A stretch of DNA of 64,000 nucleotides from Candidatus Limosilactobacillus intestinigallinarum (GCA_019117285.1 DXAA01000007.1:1-64000); one strand, 5' to 3'. Counted from the stretch's first letter, positions 15,596-26,041 are shown. The notes: generated from the sequence alone by a model not told the origin. Translations and numbers: made by a program.

Positions 15596-16768
15596 GTGGT
15601 GAAGATGGCACAAATTATAAAGGGTGTTAAACTCCGCTTATATCCCAACGCTCAGCAAAGGGAACAATTGTGGCAGATGTTTGGCAACGATCGCTTTGTT
15701 TGGAACCAGATGTTGGCGATGGCCAAAGAACGGTATCACAACAATCCCAGCAGTCATTTTGTCAATGGATACGGCATGAACTACCTACTAAAAAGACTCA
15801 AGCAGGAATATCCATTCCTTAAAGCTAGTGACGCAACTAGTTTTCTCGTGGTTAATCACAACCTCGCCCAAGCTTTTAAGATGTTATTCAGGCATCAGGG
15901 TGGTTACCCACGTTTTAAATTGCGTCGTGCTATTCGGCAGGCTTACACGGGGCGGTCAGTTTGTCGGGTACTTGCTAAGCGGCGGGTCAGATTGCCAAAG
16001 CTAGGGAGCATCCGGACCAGTAAGACGACCCGGTTAGCTAGTGGCAAAATTAAGTGCTATACAGTTAGCCTTGCGCCAACTGGACGCTACTATTTGTCAT
16101 TACAAATGGCAGTTGAGGCTCCTAAACACTTAAGCAAGACGGGAAAAGCGGTCGGCATTGATGTGGGGATTACCGATATAGCCATTAGTTCTGATGGTAT
16201 TAAGTACGGGAACTTTAATGCTAAATGGGCGGAGAAACAAGCAACAAAGTGGCAAAGTAAGTATGCCAAACGGAAACATCAAGCGATGGTTGTCGTTCGT
16301 CAATGGAACCATAACCATAAAACGGTGAAGAAAGAATTGAGCGACTATCGGAATTGGCAACGAGCGCGACAACAAAAGGCTCGCTACCAGGCCAAGATAG
16401 CGAACCAACGAAAAGATTATTTGCATAAATTAACGACGGCCTTAGTTAAGCAGTACGACCTAATCGTCATTGAAGATTTGAAAGCCAAAAATCTGCAGAA
16501 AAATCATTGCTTAGCTAAGTCGATCGCGAATGCCAGCTAGTATCAATTCCGGACCATGTTGGCATATAAGTGTGCCTGGTACGGTAAACGCTTAGTGGTA
16601 GTTAATTCAAACTATACTAGTCAGATTTGTAGTCACTGTGGGTACCATAGTGGGCCAAAGCCGTTACAAGTTCGTGAATGGACGTGTCCAAGTTGTGGTA
16701 CCCATCACGACCAGGATATTAATGCGGCAGTTAATATCCTGCATCAAGGATTAAAGACCATTGGCTAG
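15596..16768 (+). pseudogene. tnpB: tnpB (IS200/IS605 OrfB), interrupted by an amber stop
   Basis: The frame runs from a GTG (AAGGA site just upstream) for 314 codons. It is then cut by TAG at 16538-16540, where copy 1 has TGG (Trp). It continues in the same frame to 16768, so the full product would be 390 residues. Visible parts are an N-terminal helix-turn-helix region (VKLRLYPNAQQREQLW), RuvC-I (VGIDVGITDIAISSD), RuvC-II ([10 protein letters not shown]), the zinc finger (CSHC...CPSC) and RuvC-III ([10 protein letters not shown]). The catalytic Asp/Glu/Asp positions are kept, but all parts after RuvC-II lie beyond the stop. A truncated product would lack the zinc finger and RuvC-III and should not cut DNA. 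No tnpA is next to it. A restart at 16556 would give only the last 70 residues. Confidence 0.9.
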
Positions 16769-16887
16769 GGACTAGCCATGGTAAAAGAGTGGCGTTCTGT
16801 AAGTTGGGTATCCTGAATACAGGTGTAACATCCCAAATACTACGCCATGTTCCCAGAAGCTCGGTCATTGATGGCCGAGTAGTTCAC
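16769..16887 (+). ncRNA. TnpB right-end RNA (omega/reRNA) and element right end, copy 2
   Basis: The 119-nt tail matches copy 1 except at six bases. The stems 16790-16795/16842-16847 and 16804-16808/16832-16836 each carry a swapped base pair relative to copy 1 (G-C to C-G and A-T to G-C), keeping the fold. The terminal hairpin and the TTCAC end at 16887 are unchanged. The following bases (gctttaaaaacccgat) would form the guide. The RNA is intact although its tnpB is broken. Confidence 0.75.
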
Positions 16888-16910
16888 GCTTTAAAAACCC
16901 GATAAAAAGC

Positions 16911-16953
16911 CCGTGATGTCACGCAATTGGTTGCAATTGCGTGACAGCTACGG
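16911..16953. repeat. Perfect 13-bp inverted repeat upstream of tig
   Basis: TGTCACGCAATTG (16917-16929) and its exact complement (16934-16946) flank a 4-nt loop. CCGT/ACGG pairs extend the stem outward after a bulge. There is no T tract, so it is not a standard terminator on the + strand. It begins 24 bp after the TnpB element end. Role unknown. Confidence 0.85.
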
Positions 16954-17030
16954 TAAACTAATAAAGTATGTAAAGACCGACCTACGTAAGGTAGCGTTGG
17001 TCAAATTGATTTGTTATTGGAGGAAATAAA

Positions 17031-18344
17031 ATGTCAGCAAAATGGGAACGCGATAGCGATGCCAGCAAAGGTACATTGACATTTGGTATCGATGTAGACA
17101 CTATTAAGAAGGGAATCGACGAAGCCTTCGTTGAAACCCGGAAGAAGATTACGGTGCCCGGTTTCCGTAAGGGCCGTGTTCCACGCCAAATCTTCAACCA
17201 GATGTACGGTGAAGAATCTCTCTACCAAGACGCCCTGAACAAGGTTCTGCCAGACGCTTACAGCGCTGCAGTTAAGGAAACCAAGATCCAACCAGTTGCG
17301 CAACCACAAATCGAAATCAAGAGCATGGAAAAGGGTCAACCTTGGACCCTGACGGCAACGGTTGACGTTATGCCAGAAGTTAAGCTGGGTGACTACAAGG
17401 GTATGGAAGTTCCTGAACAAGACACCACGGTTTCTGACGCCGACGTTGACTCTGAATTGGAAAAGAAGCGTCAACAACAAGCTGAACTGGTTCTTAAGGA
17501 AGACAAGCCAGCTGAAAAGGGCGACACGGTTGTTATCGACTACGAAGGTAGCGTTGATGGCAAGAAGTTCGACGGCGGTTCCGCTGATAACTACTCCCTT
17601 GAACTGGGTTCCGGCTCATTCATTCCGGGCTTTGAAGACCAACTGATCGGCCACAACTCCGGTGACGATGTTGACGTTAAGGTTACCTTCCCAGAAGACT
17701 ACCACGCTAAGAACCTGGCTGGTAAGGATGCCGACTTCAAGGTTAAGATTCACGAAATCAAGGAAAAGCAACTGCCAGAACTGGACGACGACTTTGCCAA
17801 GGACGTTGACGAAGACGTTGACACCCTTGATGAACTGAAGGACAAGACCAAGAAGCAGCTGCAAGAAGACAAGGACAACCAAGCCAAGGCTGCCATTGAA
17901 GATGCTGCCATTGAAAAGGCCGTTGCCAACGCTGAAATCCAAGACATCCCACAAGCAATGCTGGATGATGACACTAACCGTCAGATGCAACAATACCTTG
18001 CCGGAATGCAACAACAGGGGATCAGCCCACAAATGTACTTCCAGATCACTGGTACCAAGGAAGACGATTTGAAGAAGCAATTCGCTAACGACGCTGAACA
18101 ACGGGTTAAGACCAACCTGGTTCTGGAAGCCATCGTTGACGATGCTAAGCTTGAAGCTAGCGACGACGAGATCAAGAAGGAAATCGCCGACCTGGCAAAG
18201 CAATACGGCATGAAGGAAGATGCCGTTGAAAAGGCACTGTCCAAGGACATGCTTTCTCATGACATCAAGATCAAGAAGGCCGTTGACTTAGTTGCTGATT
18301 CAGCAAAGCAGGTTAAGAAAGACGACAAGAAGTCTGACAAGTAA
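17031..18344 (+). CDS. tig: Trigger factor, ribosome-associated chaperone
   Basis: A 437-residue three-domain chaperone with peptidyl-prolyl isomerase activity. The N-terminal ribosome-binding region contains the [11 protein letters not shown] signature near residue 45. The FKBP-type domain (about 160-245) includes [21 protein letters not shown]. The C-terminal arm is helical and highly charged. The ATG follows TTGGAGG. Codon bias is strong, as for other abundant proteins here. In the leader a hairpin at 16976-17003 (GACC...GGTC) precedes the start. It is monocistronic and precedes clpX, the usual order. Confidence 0.98.
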   Translation: MSAKWERDSDASKGTLTFGIDVDTIKKGIDEAFVETRKKITVPGFRKGRVPRQIFNQMYGEESLYQDALNKVLPDAYSAAVKETKIQPVAQPQIEIKSMEKGQPWTLTATVDVMPEVKLGDYKGMEVPEQDTTVSDADVDSELEKKRQQQAELVLKEDKPAEKGDTVVIDYEGSVDGKKFDGGSADNYSLELGSGSFIPGFEDQLIGHNSGDDVDVKVTFPEDYHAKNLAGKDADFKVKIHEIKEKQLPELDDDFAKDVDEDVDTLDELKDKTKKQLQEDKDNQAKAAIEDAAIEKAVANAEIQDIPQAMLDDDTNRQMQQYLAGMQQQGISPQMYFQITGTKEDDLKKQFANDAEQRVKTNLVLEAIVDDAKLEASDDEIKKEIADLAKQYGMKEDAVEKALSKDMLSHDIKIKKAVDLVADSAKQVKKDDKKSDK

Positions 18345-18366
18345 TTCTTGACTTGTATCACGGCTG

Positions 18367-18400
18367 AAGTGTCCAATCATGATTGATTGGACACTTTTTG
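18367..18400 (+). terminator. Intrinsic terminator of tig
   Basis: AAGTGTCCAATC pairs perfectly with GATTGGACACTT, followed by Ts. Confidence 0.93.
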
Positions 18401-18479
18401 TTTAGTTGGGAACCACTTTGTTCGAAATCGCGGACTAATTTTGTTATGATTATTGCAGAACTTTAGAGGAGGTTTCTTA

Positions 18480-19733
18480 ATGTTTGAAGATACCAGTGGA
18501 ATGGACTCAATTCACTGCTCGTTTTGTGGCAAGTCTCAGAACGAGGTGAAGAAGATTGTTGCCGGTCCAGGCGTCTACATCTGCAACGAATGTGTCGACC
18601 TTTGCAAGCAGATCATTGACCAGGAACTGGCCGATGACCAGGCTGACAAAGATTTCCGGGTACCAACCCCAGAGGAGATTGTCAAGGATCTGGACGATTA
18701 CGTCATTGGGCAGAGTGATGCCAAGAAGACCCTGGCGGTTGCCGTTTACAACCACTACAAGCGGGTCAACGCCATGATGGATGGCGACAACAACGATACC
18801 GAGCTCCAGAAGAGTAACATCGCGGTGATCGGGCCAACCGGTTCGGGGAAGACCTACCTGGCCCAGTCACTGGCGCGGATCCTGAACGTGCCGTTTGCGA
18901 TTGCCGATGCGACGACCTTGACCGAGGCCGGTTACGTCGGTGAGGACGTGGAAAACATCATCCTGAAACTCTTGCAGGCCGCTAACTTTGATGTGGAACG
19001 GGCCGAGAAGGGGATCATCTACATCGATGAAATCGATAAGATTGCCAAGAAGTCCGAAAACGTCTCAATCACTCGGGACGTCTCCGGTGAAGGGGTCCAG
19101 CAGGCCTTGCTGAAGATCCTGGAAGGGACAATTGCCAACGTGCCACCGCAGGGCGGGCGGAAACACCCCCAACAGGAGTTTATCCAAGTGGATACCAAGA
19201 ACATCCTGTTCATCGTCGGTGGGGCCTTTGACGGGATTGAAACGATCGTCAAGGAACGCCTCGGCGAGAAGACGATCGGTTTCGGTACCGACTCCAATGA
19301 GGCCAACAACATCACCGAGAAGAACATTCTCCAACACGTCATTCCCGAGGACCTACTCAAGTTTGGGCTGATCCCCGAGTTCATCGGCCGGTTGCCAGTC
19401 ATGACCGCCCTGGAGAAGTTGGATGAGCACGACCTGGTCCGGATCCTGACCGAACCGAAGAACGCCCTGGTCAAGCAGTACCAGGAGTTGATCCGGTTGG
19501 ACGGCAGCAAGCTGACCTTCACCGATGGCGCACTGAAGGCGATGGCTCAGCAGGCAATTGCCCGGAACACCGGGGCCCGTGGCCTGCGGTCGATCATCGA
19601 AGGGGTCATGCGTGACGTCATGTTTGAGCTGCCAAGTCGCAAGGACGTGGCTGAGGTGGTCATCGACAAGCGCTGCGTCACCAATCATAAGGAACCGCGC
19701 TACGTCATGAAGTCAGCCAAGCAGGCAAAGTGA
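18480..19733 (+). CDS. clpX: ClpX, ATPase subunit of the ClpXP protease
   Basis: A 417-residue AAA+ unfoldase that recognises substrates and feeds them to ClpP. An N-terminal four-cysteine zinc-binding domain (CSFC...CNEC) is followed by Walker A (GPTGSGKT, about residue 119), Walker B ([10 protein letters not shown]) and sensor regions. An IGF-type loop for ClpP docking is visible (KTIGFG). The frame is open upstream to 18453, but the ATG at 18480 matches the family and has a strong GAGGAGG site. ysxC follows after 10 nt, in the same operon. Confidence 0.98.
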   Translation: MFEDTSGMDSIHCSFCGKSQNEVKKIVAGPGVYICNECVDLCKQIIDQELADDQADKDFRVPTPEEIVKDLDDYVIGQSDAKKTLAVAVYNHYKRVNAMMDGDNNDTELQKSNIAVIGPTGSGKTYLAQSLARILNVPFAIADATTLTEAGYVGEDVENIILKLLQAANFDVERAEKGIIYIDEIDKIAKKSENVSITRDVSGEGVQQALLKILEGTIANVPPQGGRKHPQQEFIQVDTKNILFIVGGAFDGIETIVKERLGEKTIGFGTDSNEANNITEKNILQHVIPEDLLKFGLIPEFIGRLPVMTALEKLDEHDLVRILTEPKNALVKQYQELIRLDGSKLTFTDGALKAMAQQAIARNTGARGLRSIIEGVMRDVMFELPSRKDVAEVVIDKRCVTNHKEPRYVMKSAKQAK

Positions 19734-19743
19734 GGGATCACCG

Positions 19744-20334
19744 ATGGATGTACACAACGTTAACCTGACCATCAGTGCGGTGGCCGCAGACCAGTACCCC
19801 AAGACCGATTACCCGGAGGTTGCCCTCGTTGGCCGCTCCAACGTCGGCAAGTCATCATTGACCAACGTCCTGATTAACCGGCGTAACTTCGCCCACACCT
19901 CCAGCCAGCCCGGGAAGACCCAGACCCTTAACTTCTACGATGTCGAGGACCGCCTCTACTTCGTTGACGTGCCTGGCTACGGCTATGCTAAGGTCTCCAA
20001 GAAGGAACGGGAACGATTCGGCCAGATGATTGAACAATATCTGACCCAGCGGGAACAATTGCGGGGCGTTATCCAACTGGTTGATGCCCGGCACGTCCCG
20101 ACGGCCGACGATGTTTCCATGTATGAATGGTTGGACTTTTATCACATCCCAACCCTGGTAGTGGGCACCAAGTGTGATAAGGTCAAATCCAACGTCTGGA
20201 ACCGACAGGAGAGTCAGATTCGTAAGCGCCTAGGGATGGCCCCTGATGCGCCGCTGATTCTCTTTTCGGCAACCACCAAACATGGCAAGGATCAGGTATG
20301 GCAATGGATTGAAAAACAGACGGGGATGAATTAA
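19744..20334 (+). CDS. ysxC: Ribosome biogenesis GTPase YsxC/EngB
   Basis: A 196-residue GTPase required for assembly of the 50S subunit in Bacilli. G-motifs: GRSNVGKSSL (P-loop), DVPGYGYA (G3) and GTKCDKV (G4). Size equals the family standard. It is co-transcribed with clpX, and the next gene starts immediately at its stop codon, suggesting coupled translation. Confidence 0.96.
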   Translation: MDVHNVNLTISAVAADQYPKTDYPEVALVGRSNVGKSSLTNVLINRRNFAHTSSQPGKTQTLNFYDVEDRLYFVDVPGYGYAKVSKKERERFGQMIEQYLTQREQLRGVIQLVDARHVPTADDVSMYEWLDFYHIPTLVVGTKCDKVKSNVWNRQESQIRKRLGMAPDAPLILFSATTKHGKDQVWQWIEKQTGMN

Positions 20335-20634
20335 GTGGAGTTTAACGAATACCAAAAGGCAGCCAAGCGGACCCTCTACGGAAATGAACAGGTCCTGACC
20401 AACTGTGCCCTTGGCCTGGCCGGGGAGGCGGGCCAGGTGGTCGACCTGGTGAAGAACTACACCTTCCGGAGCAAGCAATTGGATCGGCAAGAACTGACCC
20501 ATGAGATGGGGGACGTGTTGTGGTACCTGTCACAGATCGCGGAATGGGCTGACATTCCTTTTGATGAGGTCGCAAAGGCCAACATTGACGAGCTGAATCG
20601 GCGTTATCCGACCGGCTTCAAGAAACAACAATAA
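20335..20634 (+). CDS. MazG-like nucleotide pyrophosphohydrolase family protein
   Basis: A 99-residue all-alpha protein matching the short MazG-like NTP pyrophosphatase group. Such enzymes hydrolyse non-canonical or excess nucleoside triphosphates. The metal-binding pattern is ExxE...ExxD. Here the second pair is intact (Glu57, Asp60 in HEMGDVLWYL), but the first reads Glu31-Ala-Gly-Gln34, with Gln in place of the second Glu. This may lower activity or be a clade feature. The GTG start directly abuts the ysxC stop. The substrate is unknown. Confidence 0.85.
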   Translation: MEFNEYQKAAKRTLYGNEQVLTNCALGLAGEAGQVVDLVKNYTFRSKQLDRQELTHEMGDVLWYLSQIAEWADIPFDEVAKANIDELNRRYPTGFKKQQ

Positions 20635-20685
20635 AAAGATGCGGAAACAGCCGCGCCACGGGCGCCGTTGTTTCCGCATCTTTTA
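20632..20685. terminator. Bidirectional terminator between the MazG-like gene and the small - strand gene
   Basis: AAAAGATGCGGAAACA and TGTTTCCGCATCTTTT form a perfect 16-bp stem with A and T tracts at both ends, so it can stop transcription from either side. Confidence 0.92.
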
Positions 20686-20838
20686 CTTGGTCTGGTTATC
20701 CTTATTCTTATCAGCAGCCTTTTCCTGGCTGTCCTTGGTATTGGCCGGCTTCTTCTTCAGCGGCTTGGTCCGGGGATCAACCGCGAACTGGTCGAAGAGC
20801 TTGTCGAGCTGCTGGCTGCGTCGTGTTACGAGTCCCAT
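20683..20838 (-). CDS. Small basic protein, 51 residues (possibly SPJ_0845 family)
   Basis: On the - strand an ATG at 20838 opens a 51-codon frame ending at 20683. It starts MGLVTRRSQQLDKLFDQFAV and ends in a Lys/Asp/Asn-rich tail. AAAGGAG lies 8 nt upstream of this ATG; another ATG two codons earlier is too close to the site. The frame fits exactly between its own ribosome-binding site and a bidirectional terminator, which argues for a real gene. The N-terminal pattern (basic, then DKLFDQFAVDP) resembles small conserved streptococcal and lactobacillar proteins I recall as the SPJ_0845 family. That match is from memory. Function unknown. Confidence 0.72.
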   Translation of the reverse strand: MGLVTRRSQQLDKLFDQFAVDPRTKPLKKKPANTKDSQEKAADKNKDNQTK

Positions 20839-20916
20839 CTTCATCGCTCCTTTGGTGTTTTACCAAAATGCTAGCATAAACCGGCCGGCTTGTCCAAGCA
20901 GACGCCAGCACTTTCG

Positions 20917-20951
20917 TTGCCTTTTGGACGAATTTTAATCTATAATATTAT
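20917..20951 (+). promoter_or_regulatory. uvrC promoter region
   Basis: Two overlapping options are visible: TTGGAC (20924-20929) with TATTAT (20946-20951), 16-nt spacing, or TTGCCT (20917-20922) with TATAAT (20941-20946), 18-nt spacing. Confidence 0.65.
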
Positions 20952-20978
20952 GATTAGTAAGTTGATCGGAGGGGTACG

Positions 20979-22790
20979 ATGGCAAGTGAACATCTTGAAC
21001 ATAAACTCGCGTTGCTGCCGGACAAGCCCGGCTGCTACCTGATGAAGAACATCAATGGCCAGATCATCTACGTTGGGAAGGCCAAGAACCTGAAGAACCG
21101 GGTGCGTTCTTATTTCAAGAGTAGTCACACCGGAAAGGTGGCCAAAATGGTCTCGGAGGTGGCTGATTTTGAGACGATCATCACCTCGACCAACAAGGAG
21201 TCCTTCCTGCTTGAAATCACGTTGATCCAGAAGCACCAGCCCTACTTCAACATTAAACTGAAGCGGGGGACTGGTTATCCCTACATCAAGATCACTAACG
21301 AGCGGGACCCGCAGACGATGATCACCGGCAAGATCAAGAAGGACGGCGCCTACTACTTTGGCCCCTACCCGAACGTCTACGCGGCCGAAGAGACCCTCCA
21401 CTTCATTCAGAAGGTCTACCCGCTGCGCCGTTGTCACGGTTACCAGGGCCGCCCCTGCCTCTACTATCACATGGGTCAGTGTCTGGGCGCCTGCTTCAAG
21501 AAGGTGCCAAAAGAGGAGTATGACCAGCAGATTCGGCGGATCAAGTCCTTCCTGAACGGGAACACGGCGGCAGTTAAACGACAGCTGACGGCTCGGATGC
21601 AGAAGGCGGCCGCCGCCCTGGAGTATGAACGGGCGGCCGAGATCCGGGACCAACTTCACTACATTGAGGTGACGGTCGAGAAGCAGAAGATCATCTCCAA
21701 CGACAAGACGCCACGGGACCTCTTCAACTTTTACATGGACAAGGGCTGGCTATCGATCCAGGTCTTCTTTATCCGTCAGGCCCGGTTGATGAAACGGGAG
21801 AAGCGGCTCTTCCCAATCGTCGATACCGCGGTCGAGGAGATGACCAGCTTCATCCTCCAATTCTATAATCGACGGAACAACATTCGGCCCCGGGAGATCC
21901 TCCTGCCTGCCGGTCTGCCCAACCAAGAGATCAGTGAGATCCTCGGTATCCCGGCCCGGACACCGGAGCGGGGGGAGAAACGTGACCTGCTGGAGATGGC
22001 CGCTGAGAACGCCCGCCTGACCCTCGATGAAAAGTTCCGTCTGCTGGAGATGGACCAAAGCAAGACCACCGGGGCGATGAAGGAGATCACCGATGCCCTG
22101 GGACTCCCGGCCGGGCACAAGATCGAGGCCTTTGACCACTCCCACATTCAGGGGGCCGACCCGGTCAGTGCGATGGTGGTCTTTATCGACGGTGAGCCGG
22201 CCAAAAAGCTCTACCGCAAGTACAAGCTGCAGACGGTGATCGATCACGCCGACGAGGCCGCTAGCACCCGGGAGGTTATCCGCCGGCGTTATTCGCGCCT
22301 GCTGAAGGAAAACAAGCCGATGCCGGACATGATCTTCATGGACGGGGGTGAGATCCAGATGAACGCCGTCAAGGACGTCTTGGAGAACGAACTCGGTCTG
22401 GACATCCCGGTGGTCGGAATGGTCAAGAACGACAAGCACAAGACCGCCGATCTCCTCTTTGGTGACCAAGACCAGCACGTTAATCTAGACCCGCGCAGTC
22501 AGGGTTTCTACCTGGTACAGCGGATCCAGGACGAGGTGCACCGCTTTGCGATCACCTTCCACCGGCGGGTCCACACCCGCCACTCCCTGAGTTCCCGCCT
22601 GGATGAGATCAAGGGCGTCGGGCCGCGGACCCGGACCAAGCTGCTCAAGCGCTACGGGTCAATCACCAAGATTGCTCAGGCCTCGGTGGATGACATTCAC
22701 GCCCTGGGGATCAACCGGCCGACCGCCCAACTAATTAAGGTTTCCCTGCAGAAGAACGCGGCGGTTGCCAAGGGAAGCAGTCACGATTGA
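20979..22790 (+). CDS. uvrC: Excinuclease ABC subunit C
   Basis: A 603-residue nuclease that makes both incisions during nucleotide excision repair. The N-terminal GIY-YIG domain ([24 protein letters not shown]) is followed by a Cys-rich stretch ([23 protein letters not shown]). Then come the UvrB-binding UVR motif (about 205-235), the RNase H-like endonuclease domain ([18 protein letters not shown]) and a C-terminal helix-hairpin-helix. RBS GGAGGGG. No SOS box was seen near its promoter. Confidence 0.98.
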   Translation: MASEHLEHKLALLPDKPGCYLMKNINGQIIYVGKAKNLKNRVRSYFKSSHTGKVAKMVSEVADFETIITSTNKESFLLEITLIQKHQPYFNIKLKRGTGYPYIKITNERDPQTMITGKIKKDGAYYFGPYPNVYAAEETLHFIQKVYPLRRCHGYQGRPCLYYHMGQCLGACFKKVPKEEYDQQIRRIKSFLNGNTAAVKRQLTARMQKAAAALEYERAAEIRDQLHYIEVTVEKQKIISNDKTPRDLFNFYMDKGWLSIQVFFIRQARLMKREKRLFPIVDTAVEEMTSFILQFYNRRNNIRPREILLPAGLPNQEISEILGIPARTPERGEKRDLLEMAAENARLTLDEKFRLLEMDQSKTTGAMKEITDALGLPAGHKIEAFDHSHIQGADPVSAMVVFIDGEPAKKLYRKYKLQTVIDHADEAASTREVIRRRYSRLLKENKPMPDMIFMDGGEIQMNAVKDVLENELGLDIPVVGMVKNDKHKTADLLFGDQDQHVNLDPRSQGFYLVQRIQDEVHRFAITFHRRVHTRHSLSSRLDEIKGVGPRTRTKLLKRYGSITKIAQASVDDIHALGINRPTAQLIKVSLQKNAAVAKGSSHD

Positions 22791-22792
22791 TT

Positions 22793-22821
22793 TTGACGCC
22801 TCCCAGATTTTCCAATATACT
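22793..22821 (+). promoter_or_regulatory. obgE promoter
   Basis: TTGACG (22793-22798) and TATACT (22816-22821) with 17-nt spacing, starting 3 nt after the uvrC stop. Confidence 0.82.
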
Positions 22822-22855
22822 TATAAGGAATAATGATAGAACGGAGACAAATCGC

Positions 22856-24169
22856 ATGAACACGTTTGTAGATCAGATTAAAATCGAAGCACACGCCGGC
22901 AAGGGTGGCGACGGGATGGTTGCCTTCCGGCGTGAAAAATACGTTCCCAACGGAGGCCCCGCCGGCGGTGATGGCGGCCGGGGTGGTAGCATCATCCTGA
23001 AGGTCGACGAGGGCTTACGGACCCTGATGGATTTTCGTTATCACCGGATCTTCAAGGCGAAGAACGGGGGTAACGGGATGAACAAGCAGATGACCGGGCC
23101 CAGTGCTGCCGACACGGTGATCGCGGTGCCCCAGGGAACGACGGTCCGCGACCTGGATACCGGTAAGATCATTGGTGACCTGGTGAAGAATGGCCAGGAA
23201 CTGGTGGTGGCCCGTGGTGGCCGTGGTGGTCGTGGTAACATCCACTTTGCCAGCGCCAAGAACCCGGCTCCCGAGATTGCCGAAAACGGGGAACCGGGTG
23301 AGGATCGCTACCTGGAACTCGAACTGAAGATGCTGGCCGATGTCGGCCTGATCGGCTTCCCATCGGTTGGTAAGTCGACCCTCCTGTCCGTGGTGACGGG
23401 GGCTAAGCCGAAGATTGCGGCCTACGAGTTCACCACCCTGGTCCCGAATCTGGGGATGGTGATGCTACCCGATGGCCGAGACTTCGCGATGGCCGACATG
23501 CCCGGCCTGATTGAGGGGGCCGCCAAAGGAGTTGGCCTCGGCTTGAAGTTTCTCCGGCACATCGAACGGACCCGGGTTCTCTTGCACCTGGTCGACATGA
23601 GCAGTGAGGACCCCGAACAGGCCATTCAGCGCTACCGGCAGATCAACCACGAGCTGGCCAACTACGACCCTGAATTACTGAAGCGGCCCCAGATCGTGGT
23701 CGCCACCAAGATGGACATGCCAAATGCGGCAGATAACCTGGCCCACTTCAAGCAGGAACTGGCCACTGACACAACCCTGGACCAGACGCCCCGGGTCTTC
23801 CCAATCTCGGCGGTAACTCACCAGGGTGTCCAGCAGCTAATGCAGCTGACGGCTGACCTGCTGGATCAGACGCCGGCCTTTGATAGCGAAAGTCATGATG
23901 AGCAGTTGGTCGCTGAGTATCAGGCGGCGGCTCCGGATAAGGAGACGGCCGACTTCACCATCAGCAAGGACGAAGACGGGACCTGGGTCCTCGGTGGGGC
24001 CAAGCTGTTGCGGCTCTTTGACATGACTGACCTGACCCATGAGCAAAGTCAACTGCGCTTCGCCCGGCAACTGCGGACGATGGGGGTTGACGATGCCCTG
24101 CGGGCCAAGGGAATCAAGGATGGTGACCTGGTACGGATCAAGAAGTTCGTCTTCGAGTTCGTTCAATAA
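22856..24169 (+). CDS. obgE: Obg family GTPase
   Basis: A 437-residue essential GTPase linked to 50S assembly and the stringent response. The N-terminal Gly-rich Obg fold ([31 protein letters not shown]), the G domain ([25 protein letters not shown]) and the C-terminal OCT domain are all present. The frame is open from 22787, but the ATG at 22856 gives the family N-terminus and has an upstream GGAG. It has its own promoter. Confidence 0.97.
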   Translation: MNTFVDQIKIEAHAGKGGDGMVAFRREKYVPNGGPAGGDGGRGGSIILKVDEGLRTLMDFRYHRIFKAKNGGNGMNKQMTGPSAADTVIAVPQGTTVRDLDTGKIIGDLVKNGQELVVARGGRGGRGNIHFASAKNPAPEIAENGEPGEDRYLELELKMLADVGLIGFPSVGKSTLLSVVTGAKPKIAAYEFTTLVPNLGMVMLPDGRDFAMADMPGLIEGAAKGVGLGLKFLRHIERTRVLLHLVDMSSEDPEQAIQRYRQINHELANYDPELLKRPQIVVATKMDMPNAADNLAHFKQELATDTTLDQTPRVFPISAVTHQGVQQLMQLTADLLDQTPAFDSESHDEQLVAEYQAAAPDKETADFTISKDEDGTWVLGGAKLLRLFDMTDLTHEQSQLRFARQLRTMGVDDALRAKGIKDGDLVRIKKFVFEFVQ

Positions 24170-24197
24170 AGCTTTTTAGAAGGTAGGAAATTAAACT

Positions 24198-25148
24198 ATG
24201 CAACTTGAATTTTTAGGAACGGGTGCTGGATCACCTAGTAAGCAGCGCAATGTCACCAGTGTGGCCCTCCGTCTGTTGGAGGAGCGTAACGCCATCTGGT
24301 TGTTCGATGTTGGGGAGGCCACCCAGCATCAGATTCTCTACACGACCATTCGGCCACGCAAAATTGAGAAGATCTTCATCACCCACCTCCATGGGGACCA
24401 CATCTTTGGTCTCCCCGGCCTGCTCAGCTCGCGGTCATTTCAGGGTGGGGATGAACCACTGACCATCTACGGTCCGGTGGGCATCAAGCGCTTTGTCCAG
24501 ACGGCCCTCCAGGTCAGTGAGTCCCGACTCAGCTATCCCCTGCACTTTGTGGAAATCAACCATGAAGGGGAGATCTTTCATGACCAGGGCTTCACGGTCT
24601 ACGCTAAGCGGCTTGACCACAAGATCACCTGCTTTGGCTATCGGGTGGTTGAACACGACCACCCCGGCGAGCTCCAGGTTGACAAGCTGCGGGCAATGAA
24701 TGTTCCATCTGGCCCCGTCTATGGCCAACTAAAGGCGGGGAAGACGGTCAAGCTCGCTGACGGCCGGGTCCTGAATGGGCAGGACTTCATCGGTCCTGCC
24801 CAGCCGGGACGGATTGTCGCTATCCTGGGTGATACCCGGCAGACCAAGAATGCGGTTTGGTTGGCCAGGAATGCCGACGCCCTGGTTCACGAAAGCACCT
24901 TCGGCAAGGATGAGGCTAAGCTGGCCCATAACTATTACCACTCGACCAGCAAGCAGGCGGCCGAAGTGGCTAAACAGGCGGGGGCCAAGCGGCTCTTCCT
25001 AACCCACATCTCGGCCCGGTATGCTGGTAAGGCGGCCTACCAGTTGGCCTATCAGGTGCGGGGCCTCTTCCCGGCAACCCGGGTGGTCAACGACCTAGAC
25101 GTTTTTGATATTCCATTTAACAAGCAAGGGGAAAGGAATGGTAAGTAA
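24198..25148 (+). CDS. rnz: Ribonuclease Z
   Basis: A 316-residue tRNA 3' processing endonuclease. The metallo-beta-lactamase motif [12 protein letters not shown] carries the zinc ligands. The downstream GDTRQT, HESTF and HISARY motifs belong to the same active site. It would remove 3' trailers from tRNA precursors lacking an encoded CCA, such as the tRNA-Ser at 29733. The stop overlaps the next start (TAATG). Confidence 0.96.
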   Translation: MQLEFLGTGAGSPSKQRNVTSVALRLLEERNAIWLFDVGEATQHQILYTTIRPRKIEKIFITHLHGDHIFGLPGLLSSRSFQGGDEPLTIYGPVGIKRFVQTALQVSESRLSYPLHFVEINHEGEIFHDQGFTVYAKRLDHKITCFGYRVVEHDHPGELQVDKLRAMNVPSGPVYGQLKAGKTVKLADGRVLNGQDFIGPAQPGRIVAILGDTRQTKNAVWLARNADALVHESTFGKDEAKLAHNYYHSTSKQAAEVAKQAGAKRLFLTHISARYAGKAAYQLAYQVRGLFPATRVVNDLDVFDIPFNKQGERNGK

Positions 25149-25981
25149 TGTTAGGACGCGTTAAGGCATTACGATTCTTAAGAAACGAGGTTGTCCTGAT
25201 CACCGGTGGTTCCAGTGGGATCGGGAAGGCCCTGGCGTTTGAGGCGGCCCGGCGTGGGGCCATCGTCGTGGTGATTGCCCGTGACCAGGAAAAGCTGGCG
25301 GCAGTGGCCAAGAAGTGCCTGATCCTGTCTGGTCGGCCGGCCTTTGCTTACTCCCTGGATGTGACCTCACCGAACGAGATCGACCGGGTTCTGACGAAGG
25401 TTCAACACGAGGTCGGGGCGATCGATGTCCTGATCAACTCGGCGGGCTTGGGCGAATTTACCGCTGCGGCTCACGAGAAGTATTCCTCGATGGCCGAGAT
25501 GGTTCACGTCAACCTGCTGGCCCTGATGTACATCAGCCGGTGCGTGGCTAAGCAGATGATGGACCAGGGCTATGGGGCGATCATCAATATTGCCTCCCTG
25601 GCCGGCAAGATTCCAACGCCCAACAGCGCCGTTTACTCGGCAACCAAGGCTGGGGTCATCCAGTTTGACAATGTGCTGCGGATGGAGGTTGCCGACTATG
25701 GGGTTCAGGTTCTGACGGTTAATCCGGGACCAATCGCCACCCCGTTCTTCAAGAAGGCTGACCGGACGGGGGACTACCAGGCCCACCTGCCAAAATGGAT
25801 GTTTATCGAACCGGATGAGCTGGCGCAGCGGATCTGGGACAATGTCGGTCATAAGACGCGGGAGATCAACGTTCCTGCCTACGTGGCCTACCTGGGTTGG
25901 GCCTACCAGGTCTTCCCGGGTCTCGGTGACTGGGCGATCAAGAAATTCTTTGATTTCCAACAGGACAAGAAGAACCTGTAG
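25148..25981 (+). CDS. Short-chain dehydrogenase/reductase
   Basis: A 277-residue SDR-family oxidoreductase. The cofactor motif GGSSGIGKAL near residue 20, the NSAGLGE motif and the catalytic YSATKAG with upstream IASLAG Ser are intact. Absence of an acidic residue right after the second strand (IVVVIARDQEK) would fit NADP(H), but this is a weak inference. The last 40 residues are hydrophobic and may contact the membrane. It overlaps rnz by 1 nt, a common order in lactobacilli. Substrate unknown. Confidence 0.9.
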   Translation: MLGRVKALRFLRNEVVLITGGSSGIGKALAFEAARRGAIVVVIARDQEKLAAVAKKCLILSGRPAFAYSLDVTSPNEIDRVLTKVQHEVGAIDVLINSAGLGEFTAAAHEKYSSMAEMVHVNLLALMYISRCVAKQMMDQGYGAIINIASLAGKIPTPNSAVYSATKAGVIQFDNVLRMEVADYGVQVLTVNPGPIATPFFKKADRTGDYQAHLPKWMFIEPDELAQRIWDNVGHKTREINVPAYVAYLGWAYQVFPGLGDWAIKKFFDFQQDKKNL

Positions 25982-26003
25982 GATTTGACATCAATGTTGA
26001 AAT

Positions 26004-26041
26004 AAGGAGGGCTGTCATCGTAATTGGTACAGCCCTTCCTT
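26004..26041 (+). terminator. Hairpin between the SDR gene and recJ, weak terminator
   Basis: AAGGAGGGCTGT (26004-26015) pairs with ACAGCCCTTCCTT (26029-26041) with one bulged base. The T tract is poor, so it may attenuate rather than fully stop transcription into recJ. Confidence 0.55.

Noticed and set aside
16538-16540. Programmed amber read-through or recoding in tnpB copy 2
   Set aside because: Copy 1 has a normal Trp codon here and no recoding signal is visible, so a simple nonsense mutation is the better explanation.
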